Assembly (NCBI RefSeq): GCF_900089585.1
Contig: NZ_FLRH01000003.1
Span: forward strand, 124,001 to 188,000
Direction: 5' to 3'
DNA: 64,000 nucleotides
Source: Micromonospora sediminicola
GTDB lineage: Bacteria > Actinomycetota > Actinomycetes > Mycobacteriales > Micromonosporaceae
In this document: positions 49,935-58,807 of the stretch, in pieces
Layout: every line of letters starts with the position of its first letter
Numbering within the stretch: the stretch's first letter is position 1
The notes under the pieces: generated by a model
The model's input: the letters and a program-made list of their open reading frames with translations, nothing else
Database searches by the model: none
What the model was told of the DNA's origin: nothing
Translations under genes and position numbers: made by a program

Positions 49935-52247
49935 GTGTCAACACACCGACGTGCCTGGAAGCATCGGGCCGGTGTGGTCGTAGCGCTGGTCTTCGGCGCC
50001 CTGCTCGCCGTCCCCGCCACACCCGCCCTCGCGGCCAGCGTCAGCGTGTCGCCCGGATCGGTCACGGTCAACGCCGGCAGCGACACGACGGTCAGCGTTC
50101 AGGTCACGCCGGAGGGTGAGGACCAGAGCGCCCAGATCAGCGTGACCGGCTTGCCGTCCGGCGTCAGTTGCGCCTCCGGATGCGGCCAGATCAATTTCGC
50201 CCCCGGTAATCCCCGGCCGAAGATCCAGCTTCTCACCATCCGCGCCAACGACAGCGCGCAGGACGCCAACACCTCCGTCACCGTGCAGGTGCAGCCCGAC
50301 AAGTCCGACCCGGCGACCGGCAACTTCCAGTTGGCGGTCAAGGGCAAGGCCGCACCGCCGCAGCAGCCGCAGACCGTGAAGACGGTCTCCGGCAAGGTGG
50401 TCAACTCCGACGGGGAGCCGATCTCCGGCGCGCTCGTCATGCTGCGCGACAGTTCCGGCAACCAGCGCCAGACGACCACGAACGGCAGCGGCAACTTCAG
50501 CTTCAGCGGCTCCTCCTCGAACCCGATCCTGCCGGGCCGGATCGACCTCGGCGCGTCCATCCAGGGCGCCGCGCCGAGCGCCAAGTCGATCAACGCGGCC
50601 GCCGGCCAGTCCGTGACCGGTCTCCGGCTCGGCATCGCGGTCAAGGCCTCGGCGAGCCCGAGCGCCACCCCGTCGGCCAGCGAGTCGGCCCTCCCGTCCG
50701 AGGAGCCGACCGAGGACGAGGTCACCGACACCCCGGCCACCGAGGCGCCCGCCGCCCAGCAGCCGACCGCGAACGAGGACTCCGGCGGCTTCAGCTCCTG
50801 GCTGCTGATCCTGCTCGGCGGGCTGTTCGTGGCCGTCGGCGTGGGCACCATCGTGCTGCTCTACATGCGGCGCAAGAACGACGACGGTGACGGCGACGGC
50901 GACGGCCCGGGTGGGCCGACCGGTCCCGGCGGTCCGGGTGGGGCCGCCATGGCCGGCGCGGTTCCCGCGGCCCGGGGCGCCTACCGGGGCGCCGACGACC
51001 AGACCCGCGTGGTCAACGGCATGGGCGCCGGGCCCGCTCCGACGGCGGTCGGCGGCGCGGCGATCAGCGACGCTCCCACCATGCTGCAGCGGCCGGTCGT
51101 GGACGACGTCCCGCCGGACCCGTACGGCGCACCGCCCGGACCCGCCTACGGCGTCGGGGCGGGGCAGGGTGGCTACGGCTACGGCGACGAGGCGCCCGGG
51201 CAGGGCGGCTACGGCGGGGCCAACGGCTACGGCAACGCGCCCTCCTCGGGCGGCGGCTACGGCAACGGCCCGTCCTCCGGTGCCGGCTACGCCGCCGGCG
51301 CCGGTGCCTACCCGCCGGCCCAGGGCGGCGGCTACGGCAACGAGCGTTTCGACGAGCCCACCGGCCGTTACACCGGTGACAGCACCCAGTACGCGCCGCC
51401 GGCCGACCCGTACCCGACCAGCACCTACCAGCCGGAGCAGGGTCGGGGTTACGACCAGGCCGGCCCGAGCCAGTACGGCCGCGGCCCGGAGCAGGGCGAC
51501 GGCTACGGCGCCGGTGGCGGTTACGGCGCCGCGTCGGGCGGCTACGACAACGGTCCGGCCGGGAGCTACGACAACGGCCGTCAGCAGGGCGGATACGGCG
51601 ACGTACCCACCGGCGGCTACACCGGCGCTCCGGGCGGCTACGGCGATGCCCCGGCGGGCGGTTACGGCGACGACCCGGGTTACGCCGGCCGACCGGCGGG
51701 CGGCTACGGCGCCGCCCCGGTGAGCGGTCACGGCGCCGCCCCGACCGGTGGTCACGGCACCGCCTCGGTGGGCGGCTACGGCGACGCCCCGACCGGCGGT
51801 TACGACAAGGCCCCCGCCGGCGGCTACGAGGGTGGCCGAACCCCGGGCGGCTACGGTGACGCGCCGGCCGGCGGCTACGGTGACGCGCCGGCCGGCGGCT
51901 ACGGCGACAACCCCGCCGGCGGCTACGGCGACAACCCGGGCGGCGGCTACGACGGCCGGCAGCAGGGCGGCTACGAGAGCGGCCCGGCCGGCGGCGGTTA
52001 CGGCTCCGGCTACGACGGCGGCCACCAGCAGGGCGGTTACGACCAGCAGGGCGGCTACGACCAGCGCGGCGGATACGGCGACGGCTACGGCCAGCAGGGC
52101 GGCTACGGCCAGGAGCCGCCGCAGCAGCGCGGTGGCGGCTACGACAACCAGGGCGGCTACCACAACGACCCGGCCCAGGCCGGTCGCGCCCGCCCGGACG
52201 GCGCGTCGGAGCGGGGCGGTCGTCGCCTCGACTGGCTGGACGACTGA
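49935..52247 (+). CDS. Signal-anchored protein with Ig-like/carboxypeptidase-regulatory domains and a Gly-Tyr-rich tail
   Basis: 770 aa from GTG 49935 (GTG 49875 is an alternative). The signal peptide reaches ALAA (about residue 33). An Ig-like beta domain (SVSPGSVTVNAGSDTTVSVQVTP onward, about 36-130) comes next. A carboxypeptidase-regulatory-like domain follows (VSGKVVNSDGEPISGALVMLRDSSG, about 153-235). A Ser/Thr/Glu/Pro stalk and one membrane helix (about 288-312, ending MRRKND) lead into the cytoplasm. The cytoplasmic part is about 455 residues, and from about 408 on it consists of GGYG[D/N] repeats with Gln, Pro and Asp. It ends GGRRLDWLDD. The tail is almost certainly disordered and may condense. 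The start and end of the protein are well defined; its function is unknown. Confidence 0.8.
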   Translation: MSTHRRAWKHRAGVVVALVFGALLAVPATPALAASVSVSPGSVTVNAGSDTTVSVQVTPEGEDQSAQISVTGLPSGVSCASGCGQINFAPGNPRPKIQLLTIRANDSAQDANTSVTVQVQPDKSDPATGNFQLAVKGKAAPPQQPQTVKTVSGKVVNSDGEPISGALVMLRDSSGNQRQTTTNGSGNFSFSGSSSNPILPGRIDLGASIQGAAPSAKSINAAAGQSVTGLRLGIAVKASASPSATPSASESALPSEEPTEDEVTDTPATEAPAAQQPTANEDSGGFSSWLLILLGGLFVAVGVGTIVLLYMRRKNDDGDGDGDGPGGPTGPGGPGGAAMAGAVPAARGAYRGADDQTRVVNGMGAGPAPTAVGGAAISDAPTMLQRPVVDDVPPDPYGAPPGPAYGVGAGQGGYGYGDEAPGQGGYGGANGYGNAPSSGGGYGNGPSSGAGYAAGAGAYPPAQGGGYGNERFDEPTGRYTGDSTQYAPPADPYPTSTYQPEQGRGYDQAGPSQYGRGPEQGDGYGAGGGYGAASGGYDNGPAGSYDNGRQQGGYGDVPTGGYTGAPGGYGDAPAGGYGDDPGYAGRPAGGYGAAPVSGHGAAPTGGHGTASVGGYGDAPTGGYDKAPAGGYEGGRTPGGYGDAPAGGYGDAPAGGYGDNPAGGYGDNPGGGYDGRQQGGYESGPAGGGYGSGYDGGHQQGGYDQQGGYDQRGGYGDGYGQQGGYGQEPPQQRGGGYDNQGGYHNDPAQAGRARPDGASERGGRRLDWLDD
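51160..52170 (+). repeat. Degenerate GGCTACGG-based coding repeats
   Basis: About 1 kb of tandem, imperfect repeats with the GGCGGCTACGG core encode the GGYG tail. Two identical 24-base units stand side by side at 51846-51869 and 51870-51893. The sequence on the opposite strand is a long open frame only because of this bias. Confidence 0.85.
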
Positions 52248-52265
52248 CCCGCACCCCGCACGACC

Positions 52266-52300
52266 GACAGTGGCCGCCCGCTCCGCGGGCGGCCACTGTC
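52266..52300 (+). terminator. Strong terminator after the Gly-Tyr protein gene
   Basis: A perfect 16-bp stem (52266-52281 with 52285-52300, GACAGTGGCCGCCCGC) and a TCC loop, 18 bases after the stop. Confidence 0.85.
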
Positions 52301-52331
52301 GTCAGTCCCGCTGCCACGCCCGACCAGTCGC

Positions 52332-52402
52332 CGATCTTGGAGTTGTGGCACCTACCAAACCGGGCCAGATCCGCCATCCTGGGCACCACAACCCCAAGAT
52401 CG
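52332..52402. repeat. Imperfect palindromic element, copy 1
   Basis: CGATCTTGGAGTTGTGG (52332-52348) is the reverse complement, with one mismatch, of 52386-52402. It is followed by ACGGG. It sits between the terminator and the convergent comB gene. It shares the CGATC[A/T]TG..GTTG core and the trailing GATCGACGGG with the element at 58730-58790. Confidence 0.7.
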
Positions 52403-52437
52403 ACGGGAACGCGGGGCGGGGCGAGCGGGCGTGGGGA

Positions 52438-53235
52438 TCAGGCGGGGGCGAAGAAGTTCTGGCGGAGCACCGGTACGACGTCGGAGACGCCGACCTCGGT
52501 GGCCACCGCGACGTCCCCGGCGAAGCCGCCCTCGGCCAGTTCCCGGCCGGAGACGCAACCCCGGACCGCCGCCGGCACGTCCGGGGTGCTGGCCAGCGCG
52601 GCCAGCGCCATCGCCGCCTCCACCGAAAGCCCACCGGGCACGCCGGCCAGGGCGTCCAGCACGCAGGCGGCCCCGAGCTGGTCCTCCACACAGGGGCGCA
52701 GTGACCCGTCGGGCCAGCGTTCCCCGGCGGCCACCACGCCGATCGGGGCGTCGTTCGTGCCGTACCCCTGATCGCGCAGCCATCGCCCGACGGCGCGCGC
52801 GTTACGCAGGCATGCCGCGACCACCGGGATGCCGGTGGCGCTCGCCGCGGCGCTGATCGCCGAGCCGTTGGGCGACGGCAGCACCAGGTCGGCGACGACC
52901 GGTGCGGTCTGCAGCGCCGCCGGGGAGAGCGACCACGGATGTTCCGCTGTCGTCCTCCGGCGGCCCACCGCGGCGACCGCGCCGACCCGGCGGGCGTACT
53001 CGGCGGCCTGCTCGCCCCAGGGGAACGGGTGCACCCGCATACCGCGGCTCACCGCCACCTCCACGGTGGTGGTGAACGAGAGCACGTCCACCACCACCAG
53101 GGCGGCGCAGACCCGGCCGAGTTCCGCGGCCCCGGTCAGTCCCCAGTCGAACCGGGCACCGGCACCGGGTTGGGCGAAGACCGCCAGGGCCAGGGCCTCA
53201 GCGCTGGTCCGGCGCGGATCGCTGGCCCGGCTCAT
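52438..53235 (-). CDS. comB: 2-Phosphosulfolactate phosphatase family (ComB)
   Basis: 265 aa from ATG 53235. It has [53 protein letters not shown], and the C-terminal [19 protein letters not shown], the ComB fold motifs. In archaea ComB acts in coenzyme M synthesis. Actinomycetes lack that pathway, so the natural substrate here is unclear. It overlaps the 3' end of purL by 38 bases. Confidence 0.88.
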   Translation of the reverse strand: MSRASDPRRTSAEALALAVFAQPGAGARFDWGLTGAAELGRVCAALVVVDVLSFTTTVEVAVSRGMRVHPFPWGEQAAEYARRVGAVAAVGRRRTTAEHPWSLSPAALQTAPVVADLVLPSPNGSAISAAASATGIPVVAACLRNARAVGRWLRDQGYGTNDAPIGVVAAGERWPDGSLRPCVEDQLGAACVLDALAGVPGGLSVEAAMALAALASTPDVPAAVRGCVSGRELAEGGFAGDVAVATEVGVSDVVPVLRQNFFAPA

Positions 53236-55987
53236 CGGAGGCCGTGTCGGTGTCGTCCGGCGCGGCCGCCGGGGCGACGCCCTCCGGGTCGTCCGTCGAC
53301 GTGCGGTCGCCCTCGACGGTCGAGCCGCCGTCGGTCGGGGACCCGGCAGCCGCCGTCACCTGCCGCGACGGGTCGTCCGCCGCAGCGGACCCGGTCCCGT
53401 CCTCGGCCGGAGTCGACCCGCTCGGCGCGGTGACGGCTCCCGCCAGGGCTTCCGCGCCCGGCGACGGGGCGGCCGTCTCCGGGCCGTGCTCGGCGATCGG
53501 CTCGGCGGCGACCTGCGCCGGGTCCACCCCGACCGGCTGCTCGGCGGTCGCCGGCAGCACGGTGGTGGTGCCGGTACGGGTCGCGGCCACCTCCACCCGG
53601 GGCGCCTCCGCGTCACCGAAGAGGCGCGGCAGCGTGGCGGCGTGCGCCTCGCGCAGCTCGTCCAGGCCGATCCGGAACTGGCCGTGCACCTCCAGGACGC
53701 CGCCGGTCGGGTCGGTCACGCCGATGAACTCCCACGGCACCCCGCGCTCGCCGCAGAGGGCGGTGAACGCCTTCTCGTGACCGCGCGGCACCGACACCAG
53801 CACCCGGCCGGCGGACTCGCTGAACAGGAACACGAACGGCATCGAGCCGTCGGCGAAGTGCTCCGGGAGCGCGATCCGGGCTCCGACGCCCCGACGCAGG
53901 CTCGACTCGACCAGGCTCTGCGCCAGGCCGCCGTCGGAGAGGTCGTGCGCCGAGCTGAGGTGCCCGACCCGCGCCGCCTCGGCCAGCAGCTCGGCGAGCT
54001 GCCGCTCGCGGGCCAGGTCGACCTGCGGCGGGATGCCGCCGAGGTGCTCGTGGGTCACCCAGGCCCACTCCGAGCCGGACAGCTCGACGTGCGTCTCGCC
54101 GAGCAGGAAGAGCTGGTCGTGGTCCCCGGCCGGCCGCGGCACGAAGCCCATCGGCACCCGCTCGGCGACGTCGTCCAGCACGCCCAGTACGCCGACCACC
54201 GGGGTGGGGTGGATGGCCGCCGCGCCGGTCTGGTTGTAGAAGCTGACGTTGCCGCCGGTGACCGGGATGCCCAGCTCCAGGCAGCCGTCCGCCAGGCCGC
54301 GCACGGCCTCGGCGAACTGCCACATCACGCCCGGGTCCTCCGGCGAGCCGAAGTTGAGGCAGTTGGTCACCGCGATCGGCTTCGCGCCGGTCACCGCCAC
54401 GTTCCGGTACGCCTCGGCGAGCGCCAGCTTCGTCCCCTGGTACGGGTCGAGGCGCGCGTACCGGCCGTTGCCGTCGACTGAGAGGGCGACGCCGAGGCCG
54501 CTGCGCTCGTCGATCCGGATCACGCCGGAGTCCTCCGGCTGGGCGAGCACGGTGTTGCCCAGCACGTAGCGGTCGTACTGCTCGGTCACCCAGGTCTTGT
54601 CGGCCAGGTTGGGCGACGCGATCATGCGCAGCACGGTCTCCCGCAGCGCGTCCGGGGTGCTCGGTCGGGGCAGCGTCTCGGCCCGGTCCGCCTGGAGCAG
54701 GATCAGGTCGGCCGGCTCCCGCATCGGCCGGGCGTAGACCGGACCGTCGTCGACCAGCGAGCCCGGGGGCACGTCGACCACGAGCTGGTCACGCCAGGTG
54801 ATGACCAGGCGGCCCGGCTGGCCGTCCGGCGACGGCGCGGTGACCTCGCCGATGGCGGTGGCCCAGACGCCCCACTTCTCGGCGGTCTTGAGCACCGCCT
54901 CCAGCTTCTCCGGCGTGACGACCAGCAGCATCCGCTCCTGGGACTCGCTGGCCAGGATCTCGTGCGGCTCCATCGAGGGCTCCCGCAGCGGGACCCGCTC
55001 CAGCCAGACCCGCATGCCGGTGCCGGCGGAGGCGGCGGTCTCGGTGAGGGCGCAGGTCAGGCCGGCGCCGCCGAGGTCCTGGATGCCGACGACCAGCTCG
55101 GCGTCGTACAGCTCCAGGCACGCCTCGATGAGCAGCTTCTCCATGAACGGGTCGCCCACCTGCACGGACGGGCGACGCTGCTCGCTGCCCTCGTCGAAGG
55201 TGGCGCTGGCCAGCACGGACACGCCGCCGATGCCGTCGCGGCCGGTCTTGGCGCCCATCAGCACCACGACGTTGCCGGGGCCGGTGGCGTCCTTCTTCTG
55301 CAGCCGGTCGACCGGCAGCACGCCCAGGCAGAGCGCGTTGACCAGCGGGTTGCCCTGGTAGCAGGGGTCGAAGACCACCTCGCCGCCGATGTTGGGCAGG
55401 CCGAGGCAGTTGCCGTAGCCGCCGACGCCGGCGACCACGCCGGGCAGCACCCGGGCGGTGTCCGGGTGGTCGGCCGCGCCGAAGCGCAGCGGGTCCATCA
55501 CGGCCACCGGGCGGGCGCCCATGGCGAGGATGTCGCGGACGATGCCGCCGACGCCGGTCGCCGCGCCCTGGTAGGGCTCGACGAAGCTCGGGTGGTTGTG
55601 CGACTCGACCTTGAAGGTCACGGCCAGCTCGTCGGAGACCCGGACCACGCCGGCGTTCTCCCCGATGCCGGCCAGCAGCCGGTCGCTCGGCGGCGCCTTC
55701 TCACCGAACTGGCGCAGGTGCACCTTGCTCGACTTGTAGGAGCAGTGCTCGCTCCACATGATCGAGTACATGGCCAGTTCGGCCTGGGTGGGGCGCCGGC
55801 CGAGGATGTGCCGGATCCGGTCGTACTCGTCGTCGCGGAGGCCCAGCTCGGCGTACGGCTGGAGTTCCTCCGGCGTGCCGGTGGCCCGGGGGACGGTGTC
55901 CACGCCGGGCGCCCAGTCGTCGGTCGGGCCGGCCTGGGGCACGACGCCCTGCGGCCCGCGCAGGGTCGGGTCCGGATGGGTGGTCAT
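53198..55987 (-). CDS. purL: Phosphoribosylformylglycinamidine synthase subunit II, with long C-terminal extension
   Basis: 929 aa; AAGGAG precedes ATG 55987. The first 780 or so residues are a standard small PurL ([72 protein letters not shown]). After [21 protein letters not shown] come about 140 residues of Pro/Ala/Glu/Asp/Thr/Ser-rich, acidic, surely disordered sequence. Short-form PurL enzymes usually end before this. It acts with PurQ and PurS, whose genes are just upstream. Confidence 0.95.
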   Translation of the reverse strand: MTTHPDPTLRGPQGVVPQAGPTDDWAPGVDTVPRATGTPEELQPYAELGLRDDEYDRIRHILGRRPTQAELAMYSIMWSEHCSYKSSKVHLRQFGEKAPPSDRLLAGIGENAGVVRVSDELAVTFKVESHNHPSFVEPYQGAATGVGGIVRDILAMGARPVAVMDPLRFGAADHPDTARVLPGVVAGVGGYGNCLGLPNIGGEVVFDPCYQGNPLVNALCLGVLPVDRLQKKDATGPGNVVVLMGAKTGRDGIGGVSVLASATFDEGSEQRRPSVQVGDPFMEKLLIEACLELYDAELVVGIQDLGGAGLTCALTETAASAGTGMRVWLERVPLREPSMEPHEILASESQERMLLVVTPEKLEAVLKTAEKWGVWATAIGEVTAPSPDGQPGRLVITWRDQLVVDVPPGSLVDDGPVYARPMREPADLILLQADRAETLPRPSTPDALRETVLRMIASPNLADKTWVTEQYDRYVLGNTVLAQPEDSGVIRIDERSGLGVALSVDGNGRYARLDPYQGTKLALAEAYRNVAVTGAKPIAVTNCLNFGSPEDPGVMWQFAEAVRGLADGCLELGIPVTGGNVSFYNQTGAAAIHPTPVVGVLGVLDDVAERVPMGFVPRPAGDHDQLFLLGETHVELSGSEWAWVTHEHLGGIPPQVDLARERQLAELLAEAARVGHLSSAHDLSDGGLAQSLVESSLRRGVGARIALPEHFADGSMPFVFLFSESAGRVLVSVPRGHEKAFTALCGERGVPWEFIGVTDPTGGVLEVHGQFRIGLDELREAHAATLPRLFGDAEAPRVEVAATRTGTTTVLPATAEQPVGVDPAQVAAEPIAEHGPETAAPSPGAEALAGAVTAPSGSTPAEDGTGSAAADDPSRQVTAAAGSPTDGGSTVEGDRTSTDDPEGVAPAAAPDDTDTASDEPGQRSAPDQR

Positions 55988-56030
55988 GACGTCTCCTTGC
56001 TGCGCTCGCCGGCGCTCGCGCTCCTCGCGC

Positions 56031-56714
56031 TCACGCGGGCGCTCCCACCAGGTGCTTGAGCACCGAGGTGAAGAAGCCGAGGCCGTCCAGCGAGGGGCCG
56101 GTGAGCGCCTCCACCGCGTGCTCGGGGTGCGGCATGATGCCGACCACGTTGCCGGCCTCGTTGGTGATCGCGGCGATGTCGCGCTGCGATCCGTTGGGGT
56201 TGCCGCCGACGTACCGGGCCACGACGCGGCCCTCGGCCTCCAGCCGGTCCAGCGTCGCCGGGTCGGCGACGTAGCAGCCCTCGCCGTTCTTGACCGGGAT
56301 CAGCACCTCCTGCCCCGGCTGGAACGCGTTGGTCCAGGCGGTGCCGGTGGCCTCGATCCGGAGGACCTGGTCCCGGTTGCGGAAGTGCAGGTGCTGGTTG
56401 CGGGTGAGCGCGCCGGGCAGCAGGTGGGCCTCGCAGAGGATCTGGAAGCCGTTGCAGATGCCGAGCACCGGCAGGCCACCACGGGCGGCCTCGACGACCG
56501 TCTCCATCACCGGGGCGAACCGGGCGATGGCGCCGCAGCGCAGGTAGTCGCCGTAGGAGAAGCCGCCGGGCAGGACGACGGCGTCCACCCCGTGCAGGTC
56601 CGGGTCGCCGTGCCAGAGCCGGACCGGCTCGGCGCCGGCGATCCGGACGGCCCGGGCCGCGTCCCCGTCGTCGAGCGAGCCGGGGAACGTCACCACACCG
56701 ACCCGGGCGGTCAC
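56031..56714 (-). CDS. purQ: Phosphoribosylformylglycinamidine synthase subunit I (glutaminase)
   Basis: 227 aa from GTG 56714, overlapping the purS stop. It is a class I glutamine amidotransferase with the nucleophile in GICNGFQIL and the His/Glu pair in MPHPEHAVE. It delivers ammonia to PurL. Gene order is purS-purQ-purL. Confidence 0.96.
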   Translation of the reverse strand: MTARVGVVTFPGSLDDGDAARAVRIAGAEPVRLWHGDPDLHGVDAVVLPGGFSYGDYLRCGAIARFAPVMETVVEAARGGLPVLGICNGFQILCEAHLLPGALTRNQHLHFRNRDQVLRIEATGTAWTNAFQPGQEVLIPVKNGEGCYVADPATLDRLEAEGRVVARYVGGNPNGSQRDIAAITNEAGNVVGIMPHPEHAVEALTGPSLDGLGFFTSVLKHLVGAPA

Positions 56715-56974
56715 GAGTGCGCGCCCGCGGTCTCGTCGGCGTCGACCACGCGGACCGTGAAGTCCTCGATGACCGGGTTGGCGAGCAGTTTGTCGGCGAT
56801 CTCGCGGGCCCGGTCCAGGTCCGGTTCGCCGGTGAACTCGATCTCGATCCGCCTGCCGATCCGGACGGAGGCGACGTCACTGACGCCGAGCCGGGGCAGC
56901 GCGTTTGCGACGGCCTGGCCCTGCGGATCGAGGATCTCGGGCTTGAGCATGACGTCGACGACGACGCGAGGCAC
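56711..56974 (-). CDS. purS: Phosphoribosylformylglycinamidine synthase subunit PurS
   Basis: 87 aa from GTG 56974 with AGGAG upstream. It has [26 protein letters not shown] and [11 protein letters not shown], the canonical PurS pattern. It bridges PurL and PurQ in the Gram-positive three-subunit enzyme. It is the first gene of the operon. Confidence 0.95.
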   Translation of the reverse strand: MPRVVVDVMLKPEILDPQGQAVANALPRLGVSDVASVRIGRRIEIEFTGEPDLDRAREIADKLLANPVIEDFTVRVVDADETAGAHS

Positions 56975-57441
56975 TGGGCACTCCTGACTGTGTACGCAGT
57001 TGGGTGCCGGCCCACAAACGGGCGAGCGCAGCCAGCCTACCTGGCAGATATCGCCCCGCCCGCACCGGCCGGGGACAGTTCGGGCGGTGATTGGCGGGAC
57101 CGACCGCCCGGGCCGGAGACCGTTGCGCGTTCGTTGCGGCGTCGATACGGATTTGTTGCCCAACCCCAAGGTCAACAGCCGTCCAGAACGCCTTTCACCA
57201 GGCATTCTGCCCTCAATGACGGGGCGACGGGACCGGTTTCCGACAGCCGGTCCGACACGCCGTCGAGACGGCCACAGTCATCGGCATATCTCGATTCACG
57301 TCTTGTGACAGAGCGCGGCACGCCCGTAGCATGCATCGTCAGACGTCGATGCCATTGATCGACGCACCTCGCCGGGCCACCCGTCCGGCGGGCCCCGACC
57401 GGCCCGGCAACCCCGGGCGTCCGCGCAGAAGGAGCCCCGAC
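56975..57441. other. 467-bp divergent intergenic region purS / secreted protease
   Basis: I find no credible gene here. It should carry the purS promoter, possibly near the AT-rich bases around 57130-57160, and the protease promoter at 57303-57332. An in-frame ATG at 57331 upstream of the protease lies inside that promoter's -10 and is not the start. Confidence 0.6.
57303..57332 (+). promoter_or_regulatory. Candidate promoter of the protease gene
   Basis: TTGTGA (57303-57308) and TAGCAT (57327-57332) are 18 bases apart, about 110 bases before the chosen ATG. Confidence 0.45.
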
Positions 57442-58125
57442 ATGCGCCTCCGTCCCCTGCTCGCCGTGCTGACCACCACGCTGGCCGGCGTCCTGGCCAC
57501 CGCGTCCGGCGCCACCGCCGCGCCGGCCGGGCCGCAGCCGATCATCGGCGGCGGCACCGTCTCGTCCGCCCCCTGGGCCGCGGCCGTCTTCAGCAACGGC
57601 TCGTTCACCTGCTCCGGCAGTGTGATCGCGTCCCAGTGGGTGCTCACCGCCCGGCACTGCGTCAGCGGCACCATGTCGGTCCGGGTCGGCAGCGTCTACT
57701 ACGCCTCCGGCGGCGTCACCCGCACCGTGAGCGCCTCCTACACCCGCTACGACCTGGCCCTGCTGCGCCTGTCCAGCGCGGTCAGCACCTCCGCCGTGAC
57801 GCTGGCCAGCAGCAACCCGCCGGTCGGCTCGACCAACTCGATCTACGGCTGGGGCATGACCTGCTACAGCGGCTGCGGCGCGTCGCCCCAGCTCAAGACC
57901 GCGAGCGTACGGGTGACCAGCACCAGCGTCACCGACGCGTACGGCGGGCAGGCGATCCGGAGCACCCGGATCAACGGCAACGCCTGGCGGGGCGACTCGG
58001 GCGGCCCGCAGTTCTACAACGGCCGGCAGGTCGGCGTGGCCTCCACGGCCGACGGCTCCAGCATCCAGAACTACGGCAGTGTCGCGTACAACCGGTCCTG
58101 GATCACCTCGGTGGCCGGTGTCTGA
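57442..58125 (+). CDS. Secreted trypsin-like serine protease (S1)
   Basis: 227 aa from ATG 57442 with AGAAGGAG upstream. The signal peptide reaches about residue 27 (ATAAPAG), then a short propeptide and the mature start IIGGGTV. The catalytic triad is visible: His in LTARHC, Asp in YDLALLRL, Ser in GDSGGP. Four cysteines (CSG/HCV and CYSGC) probably form two disulfides. It is a small extracellular protease of the streptogrisin/trypsin kind. The S1 pocket Asp is not obvious, so specificity is open. Confidence 0.92.
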   Translation: MRLRPLLAVLTTTLAGVLATASGATAAPAGPQPIIGGGTVSSAPWAAAVFSNGSFTCSGSVIASQWVLTARHCVSGTMSVRVGSVYYASGGVTRTVSASYTRYDLALLRLSSAVSTSAVTLASSNPPVGSTNSIYGWGMTCYSGCGASPQLKTASVRVTSTSVTDAYGGQAIRSTRINGNAWRGDSGGPQFYNGRQVGVASTADGSSIQNYGSVAYNRSWITSVAGV

Positions 58126-58254
58126 CCGATGACGCCGTTGCGGCGCGGATGGGTCGGGAGCCGCCCGACCGTCCGCGCCGCGCCGTTTTGCAGCATCCGG
58201 TCAGGTGAACACCTGTCGCGAACCACCCGGCCGGTGCCTGACAGCATCGGAACC

Positions 58255-58713
58255 GTGCTGGTCGTGACGACGGATCAACTGCCCGGCTACGAGATCCGCC
58301 AGATCCTCGGCGAAGTGGTCTCCTCGATGGCGAGGACCCGCAACCCGTACCGCGAGGGGGTCAAGAACCTGCGCGGTGGCGCCTACGACCCGATGGCGCC
58401 GGACAACCTCACCCGCTGGCGCACCGACTCGGTGGCCCGGCTGGGCGAGGAGGCGCAGCGGCTCGGCGCGAACGCGGTGATCGGGATGCGCTTCGACAGC
58501 CGCGACTGCGGCGAGATGTGGATGGAGATCTGCGCCTACGGCACGGCGGTGATCGTCGCGCCCAAGATGCCCGACGTCATGCCGCCGGACCAGCCGATGA
58601 TCGCGGCCGAGACCGCCCACGACCCGGAGATCGCCTCCGCGCCCGGCGGCATCGCCGAACCCGCGAGCGCCCCCAACCTGAGTTCCGCCGCCGAAACCCC
58701 CACCGGCACCTGA
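58255..58713 (+). CDS. YbjQ/UPF0145 family protein
   Basis: 152 aa from GTG 58255. The domain TTDQLPGYEIRQILGEVVSS, then NPYREGVKNLRGG and LGANAVIGMRFDS, is the YbjQ family, a pentamer-forming domain of unknown function. A Pro/Ala/Glu-rich tail of about 40 residues follows it. Confidence 0.88.
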   Translation: MLVVTTDQLPGYEIRQILGEVVSSMARTRNPYREGVKNLRGGAYDPMAPDNLTRWRTDSVARLGEEAQRLGANAVIGMRFDSRDCGEMWMEICAYGTAVIVAPKMPDVMPPDQPMIAAETAHDPEIASAPGGIAEPASAPNLSSAAETPTGT

Positions 58714-58729
58714 CCCACCCGTCCGCCGC

Positions 58730-58790
58730 GTCGATCATGAAGTTGACGGCAGGAACGATCTCCCTGAGTGCCGCCAACTTCATGATCGAC
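58730..58790. repeat. Imperfect palindromic element, copy 2
   Basis: 21-base arms 58730-58750 (starting GTCGATCATGAAGTTG) and 58770-58790 are complementary with one mismatch around a 19-base loop, followed by GGG. The element lies between convergent genes (YbjQ and purB), as copy 1 does, and could serve as a terminator for both. Confidence 0.75.
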
Positions 58791-58807
58791 GGGAAAGGGC
58801 GGGGCGG

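Noticed and set aside
49938..52163. 741-codon minus-strand frame opposite the Gly-Tyr protein
   Set aside because: It arises from the GGCTACGG repeat bias; the product is Ala/Val/Thr low complexity without a start or domain.
51160..52170. CRISPR-like array in the regular repeats near 51-52 kb
   Set aside because: Units are contiguous, in frame and degenerate, with no unique spacers; they are coding repeats.
57331..57441. Upstream ATG 57331 as start of the protease
   Set aside because: It would place 37 extra residues before a complete signal peptide and lies in the likely -10 element; ATG 57442 has a good ribosome site.
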